Assembly: GCA_028285305.1 (NCBI GenBank)
Contig: JANQPV010000022.1
Span: forward strand, 201,322 to 265,321
DNA from: Alphaproteobacteria bacterium
Lineage (GTDB): Bacteria > Pseudomonadota > Alphaproteobacteria > SMXP01
Length of the DNA: 64,000 nt
Reading direction: 5' to 3'
The notes under the pieces were generated by a model. It saw only the letters and a list, made by a program, of their open reading frames with translations, searched no databases and was not told the origin of the DNA. Within the stretch, counting starts at the first letter, position 1; each line of letters starts with the position of its first letter. The translations under genes and the position numbers were made by a program. This document shows, piece by piece, positions 54,621 through 63,091 of the stretch.

Positions 54621-54844
54621 TCTGTATCACCTGTCCAGTGGGGCGAGCTGAGTTTCGAAGTGCGTTCAATGAGTCATAGCGTTTTAGGATACTGTTGGCG
54701 ACTCGTACTGCAGGCAGCAAGTTATTGGCTGCACAGTTCGCCAATTTGCGCCGGGCGCCATTCCATGCAATAGAATGGGATCAGCTCAATTCGCAAATGA
54801 AAGGACGATCTGCCGACGTTCGCTCGAACATCGGCACGAAAGTT

Positions 54845-55621
54845 ATGAGACATCGCCATCGCATACGCTTTACGCAAAATGACGGAACGAACCTTGGCCA
54901 AGATGAGGCCTACTTTTTTGTGGTGGAGGATGGCGATCAGATCCGTCTTCGTTTTCATGATTACGAAGAAATCTACCGCAGGCCGGGACTATATGAACAA
55001 GTTTTTTATGATCGTTTGAAGTGCTCTTCACCGAAAAAGGTGGGTGAGATCCTCAAGGAGGCGCTCGACGACAGCGAGCAGTCGGTCACGGAATTGCGCG
55101 TTTTGGACCTTGGGGCCGGCAATGGAATGATGGGCGAAGTGCTGCGGTCTTATGGTGTGTCGCGCATTGTCGGCGCCGATATTATACCAGAGGCACGTGA
55201 GGCTGCGCATCGTGACCGACCGGGGATCTATGACGATTATTACATCGCCGACTTTTGCAACCTCACAGACGACACCCGCGAAGATATCGAAGGATGGTCG
55301 GTCAATTGTCTCACGTCTGTTGCGGCGTTGGGCTTTGACGATATTCCTGTTCCGGCTTTTTTTGAAGCGCTTCGCTTTGTACAAAATGGAGGCTGGGTTG
55401 GGTTCAATATTAAAGAAACGTTCCTCGATAATTCGGATAACTCCGGATTCTCGCGATTCGTACGTGAGCTGATATTCTCTGAGTATCTCGATATCCATCA
55501 TTTGGAGCGCTATCGCCACCGTCTGTCGATGGATGGGGTTCCTCTCTACTACTTTGCTCTGGTCGCGCAAAAGACGGCCGAAATTCCCGACGAGTTTCTG
55601 ACGTTATGTGATGTCGCATGA
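54845..55621 (+). CDS. SAM-dependent methyltransferase
   Basis: About 258 residues. Motif I is VLDLGAGNGMMGEVL, followed by VGADIIPEAREAAHRDRPGIYDDYYIADF, a class I Rossmann methyltransferase. ATG 54845 is chosen; ATG 54797 and an open frame to 54695 are alternatives, none with a good ribosome binding site. Substrate unknown. It is divergent from the P450, with about 220 bases without a gene between them. Confidence 0.82.
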   Translation: MRHRHRIRFTQNDGTNLGQDEAYFFVVEDGDQIRLRFHDYEEIYRRPGLYEQVFYDRLKCSSPKKVGEILKEALDDSEQSVTELRVLDLGAGNGMMGEVLRSYGVSRIVGADIIPEAREAAHRDRPGIYDDYYIADFCNLTDDTREDIEGWSVNCLTSVAALGFDDIPVPAFFEALRFVQNGGWVGFNIKETFLDNSDNSGFSRFVRELIFSEYLDIHHLERYRHRLSMDGVPLYYFALVAQKTAEIPDEFLTLCDVA

Positions 55622-55674
55622 CGCTGCACACGTTGGCCCGTCTTAAGTCCTTCTGGTGGAAATGAGCTGCTGGT

Positions 55675-56169
55675 TTATGTGTTCGCAAGAGAAATGCATG
55701 CGATCAGAAGACACACAGCGGACATAGTTGACGCAATCGCGCGCACCCAATTCCAGAAGCTCCACCTGGGTACGTAGTGCTGCCAGTAGGCGGCGGCTTC
55801 GCTGCTATCGAAATCCATACGGTCAAGACGCGTGTTCATGGGAACATTAAAGATCAGTGTGACGAGGAATACACCGACGATATAGATTAGTGCTCCCGAT
55901 GTGACCCAAAGAGACGCCGGATCGCCGACTTCACTCGCGGAATATCTGATTAGCAAGGGTGATGCGACTGACATACCAATCAAGAGCACCATGAAAACCG
56001 TACGGAAGACTTTGCGGTTGATGATTTGCATGGATTCGATTCCACCTGCCGGTTGGGCGGCCTTCAGGGATGCCATGACGAAGTCAGAGAACGTGAGGAA
56101 GACGCCCGCAACCAGAGCGTAGGCGATGACGGCACACTGGCAGAGAATGAGAATAAGCTGAGTGGACAT
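55675..56169 (-). CDS. DUF1772 membrane protein
   Basis: 164 residues from ATG 56169 with four hydrophobic segments. LVAGVFLTFSDFVMASL near the start and FNVPMNTRLDRMD, WQHYVPRWSFWNWVRA later are typical of DUF1772 proteins. The family is often found beside NAD(P)-binding dehydrogenase-like genes and TetR regulators, as here. It lies 29 bases after the NAD(P)-binding protein gene on the same strand. Confidence 0.87.
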   Translation of the reverse strand: MSTQLILILCQCAVIAYALVAGVFLTFSDFVMASLKAAQPAGGIESMQIINRKVFRTVFMVLLIGMSVASPLLIRYSASEVGDPASLWVTSGALIYIVGVFLVTLIFNVPMNTRLDRMDFDSSEAAAYWQHYVPRWSFWNWVRAIASTMSAVCLLIACISLANT

Positions 56170-56198
56170 GAGCGAGCTGCTTTTGATCTTTAGACGTT

Positions 56199-56834
56199 TT
56201 AATAGGAGAGCCAAGCGGCGCGGTGGAGATAAGTGGATTCCTCGAGCTGGGCCAAGATAAATTCGGCTACGTCTGCCCGTGAAACTTTAAACTTGGGGCG
56301 TTGAGAGCGGGCCTCTTGGGTCATGCCGTGGAAATAAACGCCTGTTTGTTGACCATCCGTGAAATTCCCAGGGCGGATGATTGTCCACTCAAGACCGCTT
56401 TGCATGACGGCTGCCTCCTGGCCGTTATGGTCCTTAAACAGACGGCTCATGAATAGGGGTGCAATCAAAGTGCGGTAGTAGAAGGGCAGAATGGCGTAGG
56501 AATCGCCGGCGCCGGCTGAGGAGAGGCAGACTAAACGATCGATGCCTTCGTGCTGCATGGCCTCGACAATTCTCGCCGTGCCCTTGGTGCGAATTCCGCT
56601 GTTGTCTTGCAATGGAGCGCCAAGGGCGCAGATAATGGCATCTTGGTCTTCGACCGTCTTACGAACGGCATCCTTCTTGGTCACTTCGCCTTTGACAATC
56701 CGTATTCGATCTTTATGGGCGGCAAGTTTCTTGGGGGAGCGTACAAGGACAGTGATGTCATGGCCTTCGCTTAGCGCTTGTTCGATGAGATGGTGACCGA
56801 CACCGCCGGTGGCGCCAAAGATTGCTATCTTCAT
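56199..56834 (-). CDS. NAD(P)-binding protein, atypical SDR
   Basis: 211 residues. The dinucleotide motif is FGATGGVGHHL and a VRSPKKL segment follows strand 2, favouring NADPH. SSAGAGDSYA and WTIIRPGNFTDG follow the pattern of biliverdin reductase B-like and quinone-reductase-like atypical SDRs. AAGGAGAAAG precedes ATG 56834. It is divergent from the TetR gene across a tandem operator. Confidence 0.9.
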   Translation of the reverse strand: MKIAIFGATGGVGHHLIEQALSEGHDITVLVRSPKKLAAHKDRIRIVKGEVTKKDAVRKTVEDQDAIICALGAPLQDNSGIRTKGTARIVEAMQHEGIDRLVCLSSAGAGDSYAILPFYYRTLIAPLFMSRLFKDHNGQEAAVMQSGLEWTIIRPGNFTDGQQTGVYFHGMTQEARSQRPKFKVSRADVAEFILAQLEESTYLHRAAWLSY

Positions 56835-56859
56835 GACTTTCTCCTTAGCTTCTCTTGAC

Positions 56860-56889
56860 TTGACACAATGTCAATTGACATCATGTCAA
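56860..56889. promoter_or_regulatory. Two abutting 15-bp palindromes, TetR operator
   Basis: TTGACACAATGTCAA (56860-56874) and TTGACATCATGTCAA (56875-56889) sit end to end between two divergent genes. Both read TTGACA-N3-TGTCAA, and a further half site ATGTCAAG overlaps the TetR start. The regulator encoded next door is the obvious binder. Confidence 0.8.
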
Positions 56890-56908
56890 TTACGGAAAGG
56901 TTTACATT

Positions 56909-57499
56909 ATGTCAAGTGAAAAGAACGAAACGCGTCGGCGTATTCTGCAAGCCTCCACGGAGCTGTTGGAAGAGGGGGCGGGAACCGGGGTACGAATGGC
57001 CGATATTGCCAAGCGTGCGGGAATCTCGCGTCAGGCGGTCTACCTGCACTACGGAACCCGCGCCGAGCTGCTGGAAGCAACGACGTTCTATGTGGATGAC
57101 ATTAAGGAATCCGATGCCCGGTTAGCGCCTAGCCGGGCCGCAAAGACGGGGCGGGAGCGATTGGAGGCGTATGTCGGGGCCTGGACGAACTACATTCCGG
57201 ATATCTATCCCATCGCTTTGGCGCTGATCGCCATGGGAGAGACTGATGAAGAGGCGCGCGCTGCTTGGAGCCGCCGAATGGAAGATATGCGTGAGGGATG
57301 CGCAGCTGCAATCGCGGCGCTCAAACGCGATGGCGACTTAGCTGCCGGATACTCTCAAAAAGAGGCAACGGATCTGTTGTGGATGTTGCTGCAAGTGGAA
57401 AACCGGAAGAAGCTTGTTGAGGGGAGCGGTTGGTCACAGGCCAAGTACGCGAAATTCATCCAAGCAACCGCGCGGCGATTGTTCGTGAAAGAGATTTAG
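56909..57499 (+). CDS. TetR-family regulator
   Basis: 196 residues. The helix-turn-helix is MADIAKRAGISRQAVYLHYGTRAELLEA at about residues 30-57. The ligand domain is helical with no Cys cluster. It starts at ATG 56909, 19 bases after the tandem palindrome, and probably represses itself and the divergent NAD(P)-binding protein and DUF1772 genes. Confidence 0.92.
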   Translation: MSSEKNETRRRILQASTELLEEGAGTGVRMADIAKRAGISRQAVYLHYGTRAELLEATTFYVDDIKESDARLAPSRAAKTGRERLEAYVGAWTNYIPDIYPIALALIAMGETDEEARAAWSRRMEDMREGCAAAIAALKRDGDLAAGYSQKEATDLLWMLLQVENRKKLVEGSGWSQAKYAKFIQATARRLFVKEI

Positions 57500-57847
57500 G
57501 TGCGAGTTAGGAGGAAAGCTGCTGCTTTAAATCCCTAAGCGGACTATATTTATACATGCTACTCCGTTTCATGACTAATTCCCAGGCGGCGGTCCAGTTT
57601 TGAGGCTGAATGTGCTTTGTGACTTTTCCCAAGAACGTGGAAGCTCCACATCCTCGGATGGTCGTTGTCAGGCCATAAAGTTACTCTCGATCAGGCGATG
57701 CAGCATCAGACGATATCTTAACGAAAATCAAGTAGGCTCAAATTGTGGAAGCCAGCGAACATTGCGATATGGTCTGCGTTATGAGTTTCCACGGTTAAAG
57801 GAGCGGCATCTACGGGCCTGAACGAATGGAATAGAGTGATCTTCCAA
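57500..57847. other. Intergenic region, no gene seen
   Basis: About 350 bases lie between the TetR gene and a membrane protein gene on the same strand. Short frames are present (for example 57600-57821) but have no ribosome binding site or protein-like composition. No clear terminator or repeat was found. Confidence 0.5.
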
Positions 57848-58414
57848 ATGGAGGCTCTTAGCCAAATACTTTTGCTTCTCTTTGGTCTTGGCGTCTTTGC
57901 GGCGTTCTACGGATCGATGCTGTACCGGACGGCGTTTCGTTGGCGGAATCTCGCGGAGTTTTACGAGCGGCCATGGAGAGAAACGCCCGCCAAAAGGCAT
58001 CTGCAGAGCGCGACATTCTATGGAAACGGCGTGGCGCTCAACACCTATAACGGTATCGTCACCCTCGGCGTCCACCCGGACGGATTGGCACTCAAACTCC
58101 TCGATCCGTTTTCCGCCTTTCATCCGCCACTCTTCGTTCCGTATGATGAGATAAAAGGCCATAAGCAGAATTGGTATCTCAACTCAAAAGCTTACGAACT
58201 GGAGTTTCGCCAGTTTCAGGATATAAAGATCGTGATGCCGGCGGATCAGGTGGATTGGATCCAGTCTTCTTCTGGGGGACAATTGGATTTGGACGAGCAA
58301 TTGCCGGACCACAAAGAGCGTCCAGATGTTTCTCGTGCATTGATGGTGACTGTGGGTCTCTTGGGGGCGGCCACAGGATTGATCATATTGGTGCAACAGC
58401 TGCTGGGGAGTTAG
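57848..58414 (+). CDS. Membrane protein of unknown function
   Basis: 188 residues from ATG 57848. An N-terminal helix (residues 4-25), a beta-rich middle with SATFYGNGVALNTYNGIVTLGV and DEIKGHKQNWYLN, and a C-terminal helix (about 166-186). It looks like a two-helix membrane protein with a PH-like or beta domain between. The next gene starts at the base after its stop. Confidence 0.7.
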   Translation: MEALSQILLLLFGLGVFAAFYGSMLYRTAFRWRNLAEFYERPWRETPAKRHLQSATFYGNGVALNTYNGIVTLGVHPDGLALKLLDPFSAFHPPLFVPYDEIKGHKQNWYLNSKAYELEFRQFQDIKIVMPADQVDWIQSSSGGQLDLDEQLPDHKERPDVSRALMVTVGLLGAATGLIILVQQLLGS

Positions 58415-58675
58415 GTGGCTGCGGTCATTTTCCTAAGCCTGCTGTATTTCGCTATTCCGATTGCGCTAGCTAGGTTCATTGTGCGCGCCAATTGGCGCGA
58501 AATCGGATCCGCTTACGGTGTTCTGATCGGGATCATGATCCTTTCCGGTTTCACAGGGATTGGCGGGCGTTTGGAGGAGACATTCGGCTGGGCGATCATC
58601 CTCGCAATGTTTTACACCATCCCCGTGATCCCCACTTTGTCTCTCATCGTGAGGCTCACAGGACGGTTTCGGTGA
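58415..58675 (+). CDS. Small membrane protein
   Basis: 86 residues from GTG 58415, directly after the preceding stop, so translation is probably coupled. Three hydrophobic segments (about 3-22, 32-48, 59-80). Not recognised. Confidence 0.65.
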   Translation: MAAVIFLSLLYFAIPIALARFIVRANWREIGSAYGVLIGIMILSGFTGIGGRLEETFGWAIILAMFYTIPVIPTLSLIVRLTGRFR

Positions 58676-58683
58676 AGAGACGC

Positions 58684-59523
58684 TTACGCCGCTGCCTCGT
58701 CCATCAAGATACCCGCATCCTCATAGTTGACCATGCCAAGGCGAGCGGCTGCTGGCGGTACGTAGGAACGGAAGCCGAGCATGCGCTGGGCGTGTTCCGG
58801 CATGGCGCGTGCGGTTTCCAAAGATGTGGTGAGCTGATGATTTTCTTCCGCCCGCAGCCAGCCGAGGACAAATCCAGCGTGCAGGCCGACCCGCCACTGA
58901 TCTTTTGAACTGTTCGGCCCACCGCCATGAATAACCTTGCCACTGTAAAGGAGGGCAGCGCCGGCTTTCATCACCGCACGGCAGGTCTGTTCCGGTTTCA
59001 CTTCGGGCATGTCGCCAGGCCATTTGTGGCTGCCCGGGGCGATAACGGTGGCGCCGTTTTCCTCGGTGAAATCTGTCAGGGCGAAAATAGCGGTGACGGT
59101 CACCTCTCCTTTCTCGCGAGGGGCTTCCGGCCAATTGAGCTCATCCCGGTGGAGCATTTGCGGGGTCTCATCTGGACCTATACAGATGAGTTGGGCCGTG
59201 TTTAAGTAATAATTGTCTTCGCCCAGATAATGATCACCCATGGCTTTGTAGATGGGATCACACAAGAGCTCGATCCATCCCTTCGAGTGATCGGCTAGTC
59301 CGGTGATGCGCTTGGTTTCGGTGCCGTGAAACTCTTCCCAGAATTCGTTTCCGCCCTTCACGCCGCTGTGGTGCGCGGCCACCAAGGGCATGACTTCATC
59401 GCGCATGCGGGCAAGCAAATCCGGGGACATGAAATTATCAACGATCACGCCACCATCTCGGTCAATGGCGTTCCAGATTTCTTGCTCGGATACACTTCTG
59501 TTCAGATGAGAAAGTTCTGGCAT
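58684..59523 (-). CDS. Phytanoyl-CoA dioxygenase family protein
   Basis: 279 residues of the Fe(II)/2-oxoglutarate oxygenase family PhyH. The iron site is MLHRDEL (HxD) with the distal His in VIHGGGPN and an Arg shortly after (WRVGLH) that would hold 2-oxoglutarate. It would hydroxylate an acyl-CoA or similar small molecule. AAGGAAC precedes ATG 59523. It is divergent from a TetR gene over a 22-bp palindrome, so probably repressed by that protein. Confidence 0.9.
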   Translation of the reverse strand: MPELSHLNRSVSEQEIWNAIDRDGGVIVDNFMSPDLLARMRDEVMPLVAAHHSGVKGGNEFWEEFHGTETKRITGLADHSKGWIELLCDPIYKAMGDHYLGEDNYYLNTAQLICIGPDETPQMLHRDELNWPEAPREKGEVTVTAIFALTDFTEENGATVIAPGSHKWPGDMPEVKPEQTCRAVMKAGAALLYSGKVIHGGGPNSSKDQWRVGLHAGFVLGWLRAEENHQLTTSLETARAMPEHAQRMLGFRSYVPPAAARLGMVNYEDAGILMDEAAA

Positions 59524-59546
59524 AGGATGTTCCTTGCTTGATTGTT

Positions 59547-59568
59547 TTACATATCAATTGATATGTAA
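59547..59568. promoter_or_regulatory. Perfect 22-bp palindrome, TetR operator candidate
   Basis: The bases 59547-59568 read TTACATATCAA followed by its exact reverse complement TTGATATGTAA. It lies 24-45 bases before the PhyH gene start and 37-58 before the TetR start, in the only space between these divergent genes. Confidence 0.8.
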
Positions 59569-59604
59569 TAGGAAATGACGCGTTTGGTCAAGGGAAAAAA
59601 TCAC

Positions 59605-60183
59605 ATGCCAAGAGTCGCGGATGCAGAGGAGAGACGATTAGAAGTGGTCGAGGCTGCGTTCCGCCTGCTTTCCCGCGATGGAGTGGAAGCTTTCACTATG
59701 AGGGCCGTGGCGAAAGAGGCAGGCTGTACGATTGGATTGATTAATCATTGGTTTGCCTCAAAAGACGAACTTGTCGATGCGGCATTGGGCCAAGCGATCG
59801 TGGCTGCACAAACGAGGGCTAAGCAGGTGCTCGGCGACTCCAGCGCACCGCCTGAAGATGCGTTGGCGGAGTTTTTGCCCGTTGATGACGTGCGCTGCGC
59901 CGAGTTGCGGGTGTGGCTGGCCTTTTGGGCTTTGGGGGTCGGCAGGCCGCATCTGCAAGAGCTTCACAAGGGCCGATACATGGCGCTTCGGAATGAGCTG
60001 AAGTCTATTGCGCTCTCAATTGGGATTCCCGAGGCTCATACAACTCAGTATGCGGACGTTATCATGCCGCTAGTTGACGGAATCACGGTGAACGCGCTCG
60101 TTAATCTCGACTACTGGACGCCCACCCGGCAATTGCGCACCGTCAAGACAGTGCACGAGTCCTTGATGGCGAGGTTTGCCTGA
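59605..60183 (+). CDS. TetR-family regulator
   Basis: About 192 residues. The helix-turn-helix is MRAVAKEAGCTIGLINHWFASKDELVDAA (residues 32-60); the C-terminal domain recalls the BetI-like group. AAGGGA about nine bases before ATG 59605 is preferred to ATG 59575. It probably controls the divergent PhyH gene and itself through the perfect palindrome between them. Confidence 0.9.
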   Translation: MPRVADAEERRLEVVEAAFRLLSRDGVEAFTMRAVAKEAGCTIGLINHWFASKDELVDAALGQAIVAAQTRAKQVLGDSSAPPEDALAEFLPVDDVRCAELRVWLAFWALGVGRPHLQELHKGRYMALRNELKSIALSIGIPEAHTTQYADVIMPLVDGITVNALVNLDYWTPTRQLRTVKTVHESLMARFA

Positions 60184-60207
60184 TCCTCGATGGGGCAGGT
60201 GCGATGC

Positions 60208-60621
60208 TTACCTAATCACGCCGCTTACCCGCTCGGGCGTAATGCAAATGATGACGCGGTCTTGATCGGCTAGCCATTTGTCGAGATCCGCCGGTTCTTG
60301 GAAGCCGGTTTCCTTGATATTTTCGAAGACCATTCGTGTGCGGTTTTTGAGATCTTCCTTATCAACCGTCGCGCGGCCCTCGACGGAAACATAATTAAAG
60401 GGAGCGGCGTCGTTGGAGATCATGAGCGTGATGCGGGGGTCCCGTTCCAGGGAGCGACGCTTGAACGTTGTGCCCGGCGTGCTCACGATCAATTGATCGC
60501 CCAAGCGTGCGTAGGCCACCCAAGAGCTGACCGGGTGCCCGTCCTTGCGCAACGAGGTGAGGACAGCCCAACGATTGTCACTGATGAATTTCTCGAACTG
60601 GGGGTTATCGCTAATTGCCAC
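60208..60621 (-). CDS. Split-barrel (PPOX class) oxidoreductase, possibly F420-dependent
   Basis: 137 residues: NRWAVLTSLRKDGHPVSSWVAYARLGDQLIVSTPGTTFKRRSLERDPRITLMIS and the closing DRVIICITPERVSGVIR, the form usually annotated as PPOX class F420-dependent oxidoreductase (FDOR-B-like). It starts at GTG 60621. A CRP-like site is centred about 58 bases upstream. Its proximity to other F420 genes supports, but does not prove, F420 use. Confidence 0.83.
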   Translation of the reverse strand: MAISDNPQFEKFISDNRWAVLTSLRKDGHPVSSWVAYARLGDQLIVSTPGTTFKRRSLERDPRITLMISNDAAPFNYVSVEGRATVDKEDLKNRTRMVFENIKETGFQEPADLDKWLADQDRVIICITPERVSGVIR

Positions 60622-60672
60622 GGAGATCCGTTTTCGGTAGAGAGCCGTTCTATGAATTGGTGATATGCACGT

Positions 60673-60686
60673 GTGATCTAGATCAC
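60673..60686. promoter_or_regulatory. CRP-type binding site
   Basis: GTGATCTAGATCAC is a perfect palindrome. With the preceding T it reads TGTGATCTAGATCACT, one base off the E. coli CRP consensus core TGTGATCTAGATCACA. It lies between the divergent split-barrel and peroxiredoxin genes; TATATAAA at 60702-60709 may be the peroxiredoxin -10 region. Confidence 0.65.
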
Positions 60687-60807
60687 TTACAACATACGGA
60701 CTATATAAACAATGTCGCGCGTTGCGGGCTCTGGACGTTTGAGCCGCGTGTTGGTGACGACGTCACTATTCTATAAATTTACCCCACAGAACAGTTAGGA
60801 GAAAGTC

Positions 60808-61467
60808 ATGTCTCTTCGTATCGGCAGTATCGCCCCCGATTTCACTGCAGAGACCACAGAGGGCACCCTTCAATTCCATGATTGGATTGGAGATTCATGG
60901 TGCATCATCTTTTCCCATCCCAAGGACTTCACGCCCGTCTGTACAACAGAGCTGGGCTACATGGCCAAAATCATGCCTGAGTTTGAAAAGCGGAACTGTA
61001 AAATCATTGGCCTAAGTGTCGACAGTGTCGCGGATCACAATAAGTGGGCCGAGGACATTGCCGACGTGGCCGGGACCAAGCCCAGCTATCCCATGATCGC
61101 AGATTCCGATCTCAAAGTCGCAAAGCTTTACAACATGTTGCCCGAAGACGCCGGGTCCTCGTCAGAGGGCCGTACCGCCGTCGATAATCTCACTGTGCGG
61201 ACGGTCTTTGTTATTGGCCCGGACAAGCAGATCAAGGGTATGATCTCATACCCGATGAGCACGGGACGCAATTTCGACGAGGTTTTGCGCTTGCTTGATT
61301 CCGCACAGCTCACCGCAGCTCACAAGGTGGCAACGCCGGTCAACTGGAAACAGGGCGAAGATGTCATTATTGTGCCTGCTGTTTCCGATGAGGAAGCTAA
61401 GAAAAAGTTTCCGAACGGTTGGGAGGCGCCCAAGCCTTACTTGCGGATCGTGCCTCAGCCGAAATAA
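60808..61467 (+). CDS. 1-Cys peroxiredoxin (Prx6 type)
   Basis: 219 residues. The peroxidatic Cys is in DFTPVCTTELGY (about residue 45) and there is a long C-terminal domain with WKQGEDVIIVPAVSDEEAKKKFPNGW, both typical of Prx6/AhpC-like 1-Cys enzymes. It reduces peroxides with thiol electrons. AGGAGAAAG precedes ATG 60808. It is followed by the persulfide dioxygenase gene 29 bases later, which suggests a sulfur or oxidative stress unit. Confidence 0.93.
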   Translation: MSLRIGSIAPDFTAETTEGTLQFHDWIGDSWCIIFSHPKDFTPVCTTELGYMAKIMPEFEKRNCKIIGLSVDSVADHNKWAEDIADVAGTKPSYPMIADSDLKVAKLYNMLPEDAGSSSEGRTAVDNLTVRTVFVIGPDKQIKGMISYPMSTGRNFDEVLRLLDSAQLTAAHKVATPVNWKQGEDVIIVPAVSDEEAKKKFPNGWEAPKPYLRIVPQPK

Positions 61468-61496
61468 GGCGCCTGAGATAGTTCTAGGGAGGTTCT

Positions 61497-62531
61497 ATGA
61501 TTTTTCGTCAGCTTTTTGACAGTGTCTCGTTTACCTATAGCTATCTCATTGCCAGCCGCCGTGGCGGCGAAGCGCTCATAGTGGATCCGGTTCTCGAAAA
61601 GGTGGACCGGTATCTGCAATTGATGGAGGAGCTCGACCTTAAACTCGTCAAGGCTATCGATACGCATTTGCATGCGGATCATATTACCGGCCTCGGCGCT
61701 CTTCGGGACCGCACCCATTGCGTCACGGTGATGGGCGACAAGAGTAATGTGGACGTGGTCTCCATGCGGGTGAGTGATGGAGACCCGGTCGATATCGAAG
61801 GGGTGAGCCTAAAATCCATCTATACACCGGGGCATACGGATGATTCGTTTTGTTTCCTCATGGACGATCGCGTGCTGACTGGCGATACTTTGTTGATTCG
61901 GGGCACCGGACGCACTGATTTTCAAAATGGCGATCCAAAGGACCAGTATGAGTCTATCTTCGGGCGATTGTTGACCCTGCCCGAGGAGACGCTCGTCTAT
62001 CCCGCCCATGACTATAAGGGCGACAGTGTGAGCACCATTGCGGAAGAGAAAGCCTATAATCCGCGATTGCAAGTTTCGTCGGTGGACGAATATGTGGATC
62101 TCATGAACAATCTCAATCTGGACAATCCCAAGATGATGGATGTGGCCGTGCCGGCTAACATGAAGGTTGGGATGGCGCAGTCGCAGATCGCCGAAAAGGG
62201 TTGGGCTTTGTCCGTCGAGCAGGCGCTGGAACATATTCAACGCGGTGATGCCCTGCTTGTTGATCTTCGCGAAGACAGCGAGAGGGACAAGCATGGTGTG
62301 ATCAGCGGATCTTTTCATGTTCCCTATGCGGATCTGGATAAGAATCTGCACCCGAGTGGGCTTCTGCGTTCTGCTGTCTCCGGTGACAAGCGCTTGGTCT
62401 TCTACTGCGCCTTTGGAGAGCGCTCGGCGATGGCTGTACAGGCGGCGCAGGACGCGGGTCTCTCGACCGCGTGTCACATTGAAGGGGGACTCGACAGCTG
62501 GAAGCGAGAAGGCGCCCCAGTGGAAGGGTGA
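61497..62531 (+). CDS. Persulfide dioxygenase-rhodanese fusion
   Basis: 344 residues. Residues 1-235 form a metallo-beta-lactamase fold with HLHADHITG and later YPAHDYKG, of the ETHE1/persulfide dioxygenase type that oxidises glutathione persulfide to sulfite. Residues 245-344 are a rhodanese domain with active Cys in FYCAFGERS. Such fusions pass sulfane sulfur between the two sites. It lies between peroxiredoxin and a small basic protein gene on the same strand. Confidence 0.9.
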   Translation: MIFRQLFDSVSFTYSYLIASRRGGEALIVDPVLEKVDRYLQLMEELDLKLVKAIDTHLHADHITGLGALRDRTHCVTVMGDKSNVDVVSMRVSDGDPVDIEGVSLKSIYTPGHTDDSFCFLMDDRVLTGDTLLIRGTGRTDFQNGDPKDQYESIFGRLLTLPEETLVYPAHDYKGDSVSTIAEEKAYNPRLQVSSVDEYVDLMNNLNLDNPKMMDVAVPANMKVGMAQSQIAEKGWALSVEQALEHIQRGDALLVDLREDSERDKHGVISGSFHVPYADLDKNLHPSGLLRSAVSGDKRLVFYCAFGERSAMAVQAAQDAGLSTACHIEGGLDSWKREGAPVEG

Positions 62532-62537
62532 GATTCG

Positions 62538-62870
62538 ATGAAACGACGCAGAACTCCTCAGGAAAAGAAAGCGCTAAGTTATGCGAAGGACTGCCGAAAT
62601 GTCTATGGAGCAAATAACAAGGCGTCCCGAAAGAACATTCCGTTGACTAAGGCCAAAGAGCGACGACGGTTTCGAAAGCAGGCTCAACAATCCTTACACC
62701 GATTGTACAGATCAGGGGATGAAGGTGCAGTTATTGAAGAAAGCTCTTTGATCCGTAACGTCTGGCGAGCTGGAGGCTGGACCAAACTTGACGACGAGCC
62801 CCTTAGGGCTTTTGTAGAGCGGCAAAAACAAAACCGTTTAGGAAGGTACGGCCGCAAGAAGAGTAAGTGA
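62538..62870 (+). CDS. Basic hypothetical protein
   Basis: 110 residues, very rich in Lys and Arg, without hydrophobic segments. ATG 62538 follows the preceding stop by six bases with AAGGGTGAG upstream, so it is probably translated from the same transcript. Not recognised; nucleic-acid binding is possible from charge alone. Confidence 0.65.
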   Translation: MKRRRTPQEKKALSYAKDCRNVYGANNKASRKNIPLTKAKERRRFRKQAQQSLHRLYRSGDEGAVIEESSLIRNVWRAGGWTKLDDEPLRAFVERQKQNRLGRYGRKKSK

Positions 62871-62952
62871 AATTACAGGCGGCAGCTCTCCAGCGGCGAA
62901 AGTGGGTTAGGCGTTAGGTGGTCACAAACGCAGGGTATTTGATTTCTTCGGC

Positions 62953-63074
62953 ATTTCCCCGCCGAAGCGTAGCGGAGCGCGGGGATCCAGCCCAATGTAT
63001 CAATGTACTCTCATCCCCCCGCCTTAACCGAAGGCTCAGCTCTTTGATGGATCCCCGGTCAAGCCGGGGAAAGG
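62953..63074. repeat. Palindromic intergenic element
   Basis: ATTTCCCCGCCGAAGCG and GCGCGGGGATCCAG face TGGATCCCCGGTCAAGCCGGGGAAA. It is of the same GGGGATCC type as the element at 42799. Confidence 0.65.
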
Positions 63075-63091
63075 ACGGCCGAGAGTAAGGA

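Noticed and set aside
53892-54773. 293-codon plus-strand frame over the P450 gene
   Set aside because: The P450 motifs are on the minus strand and the plus product is not protein-like.
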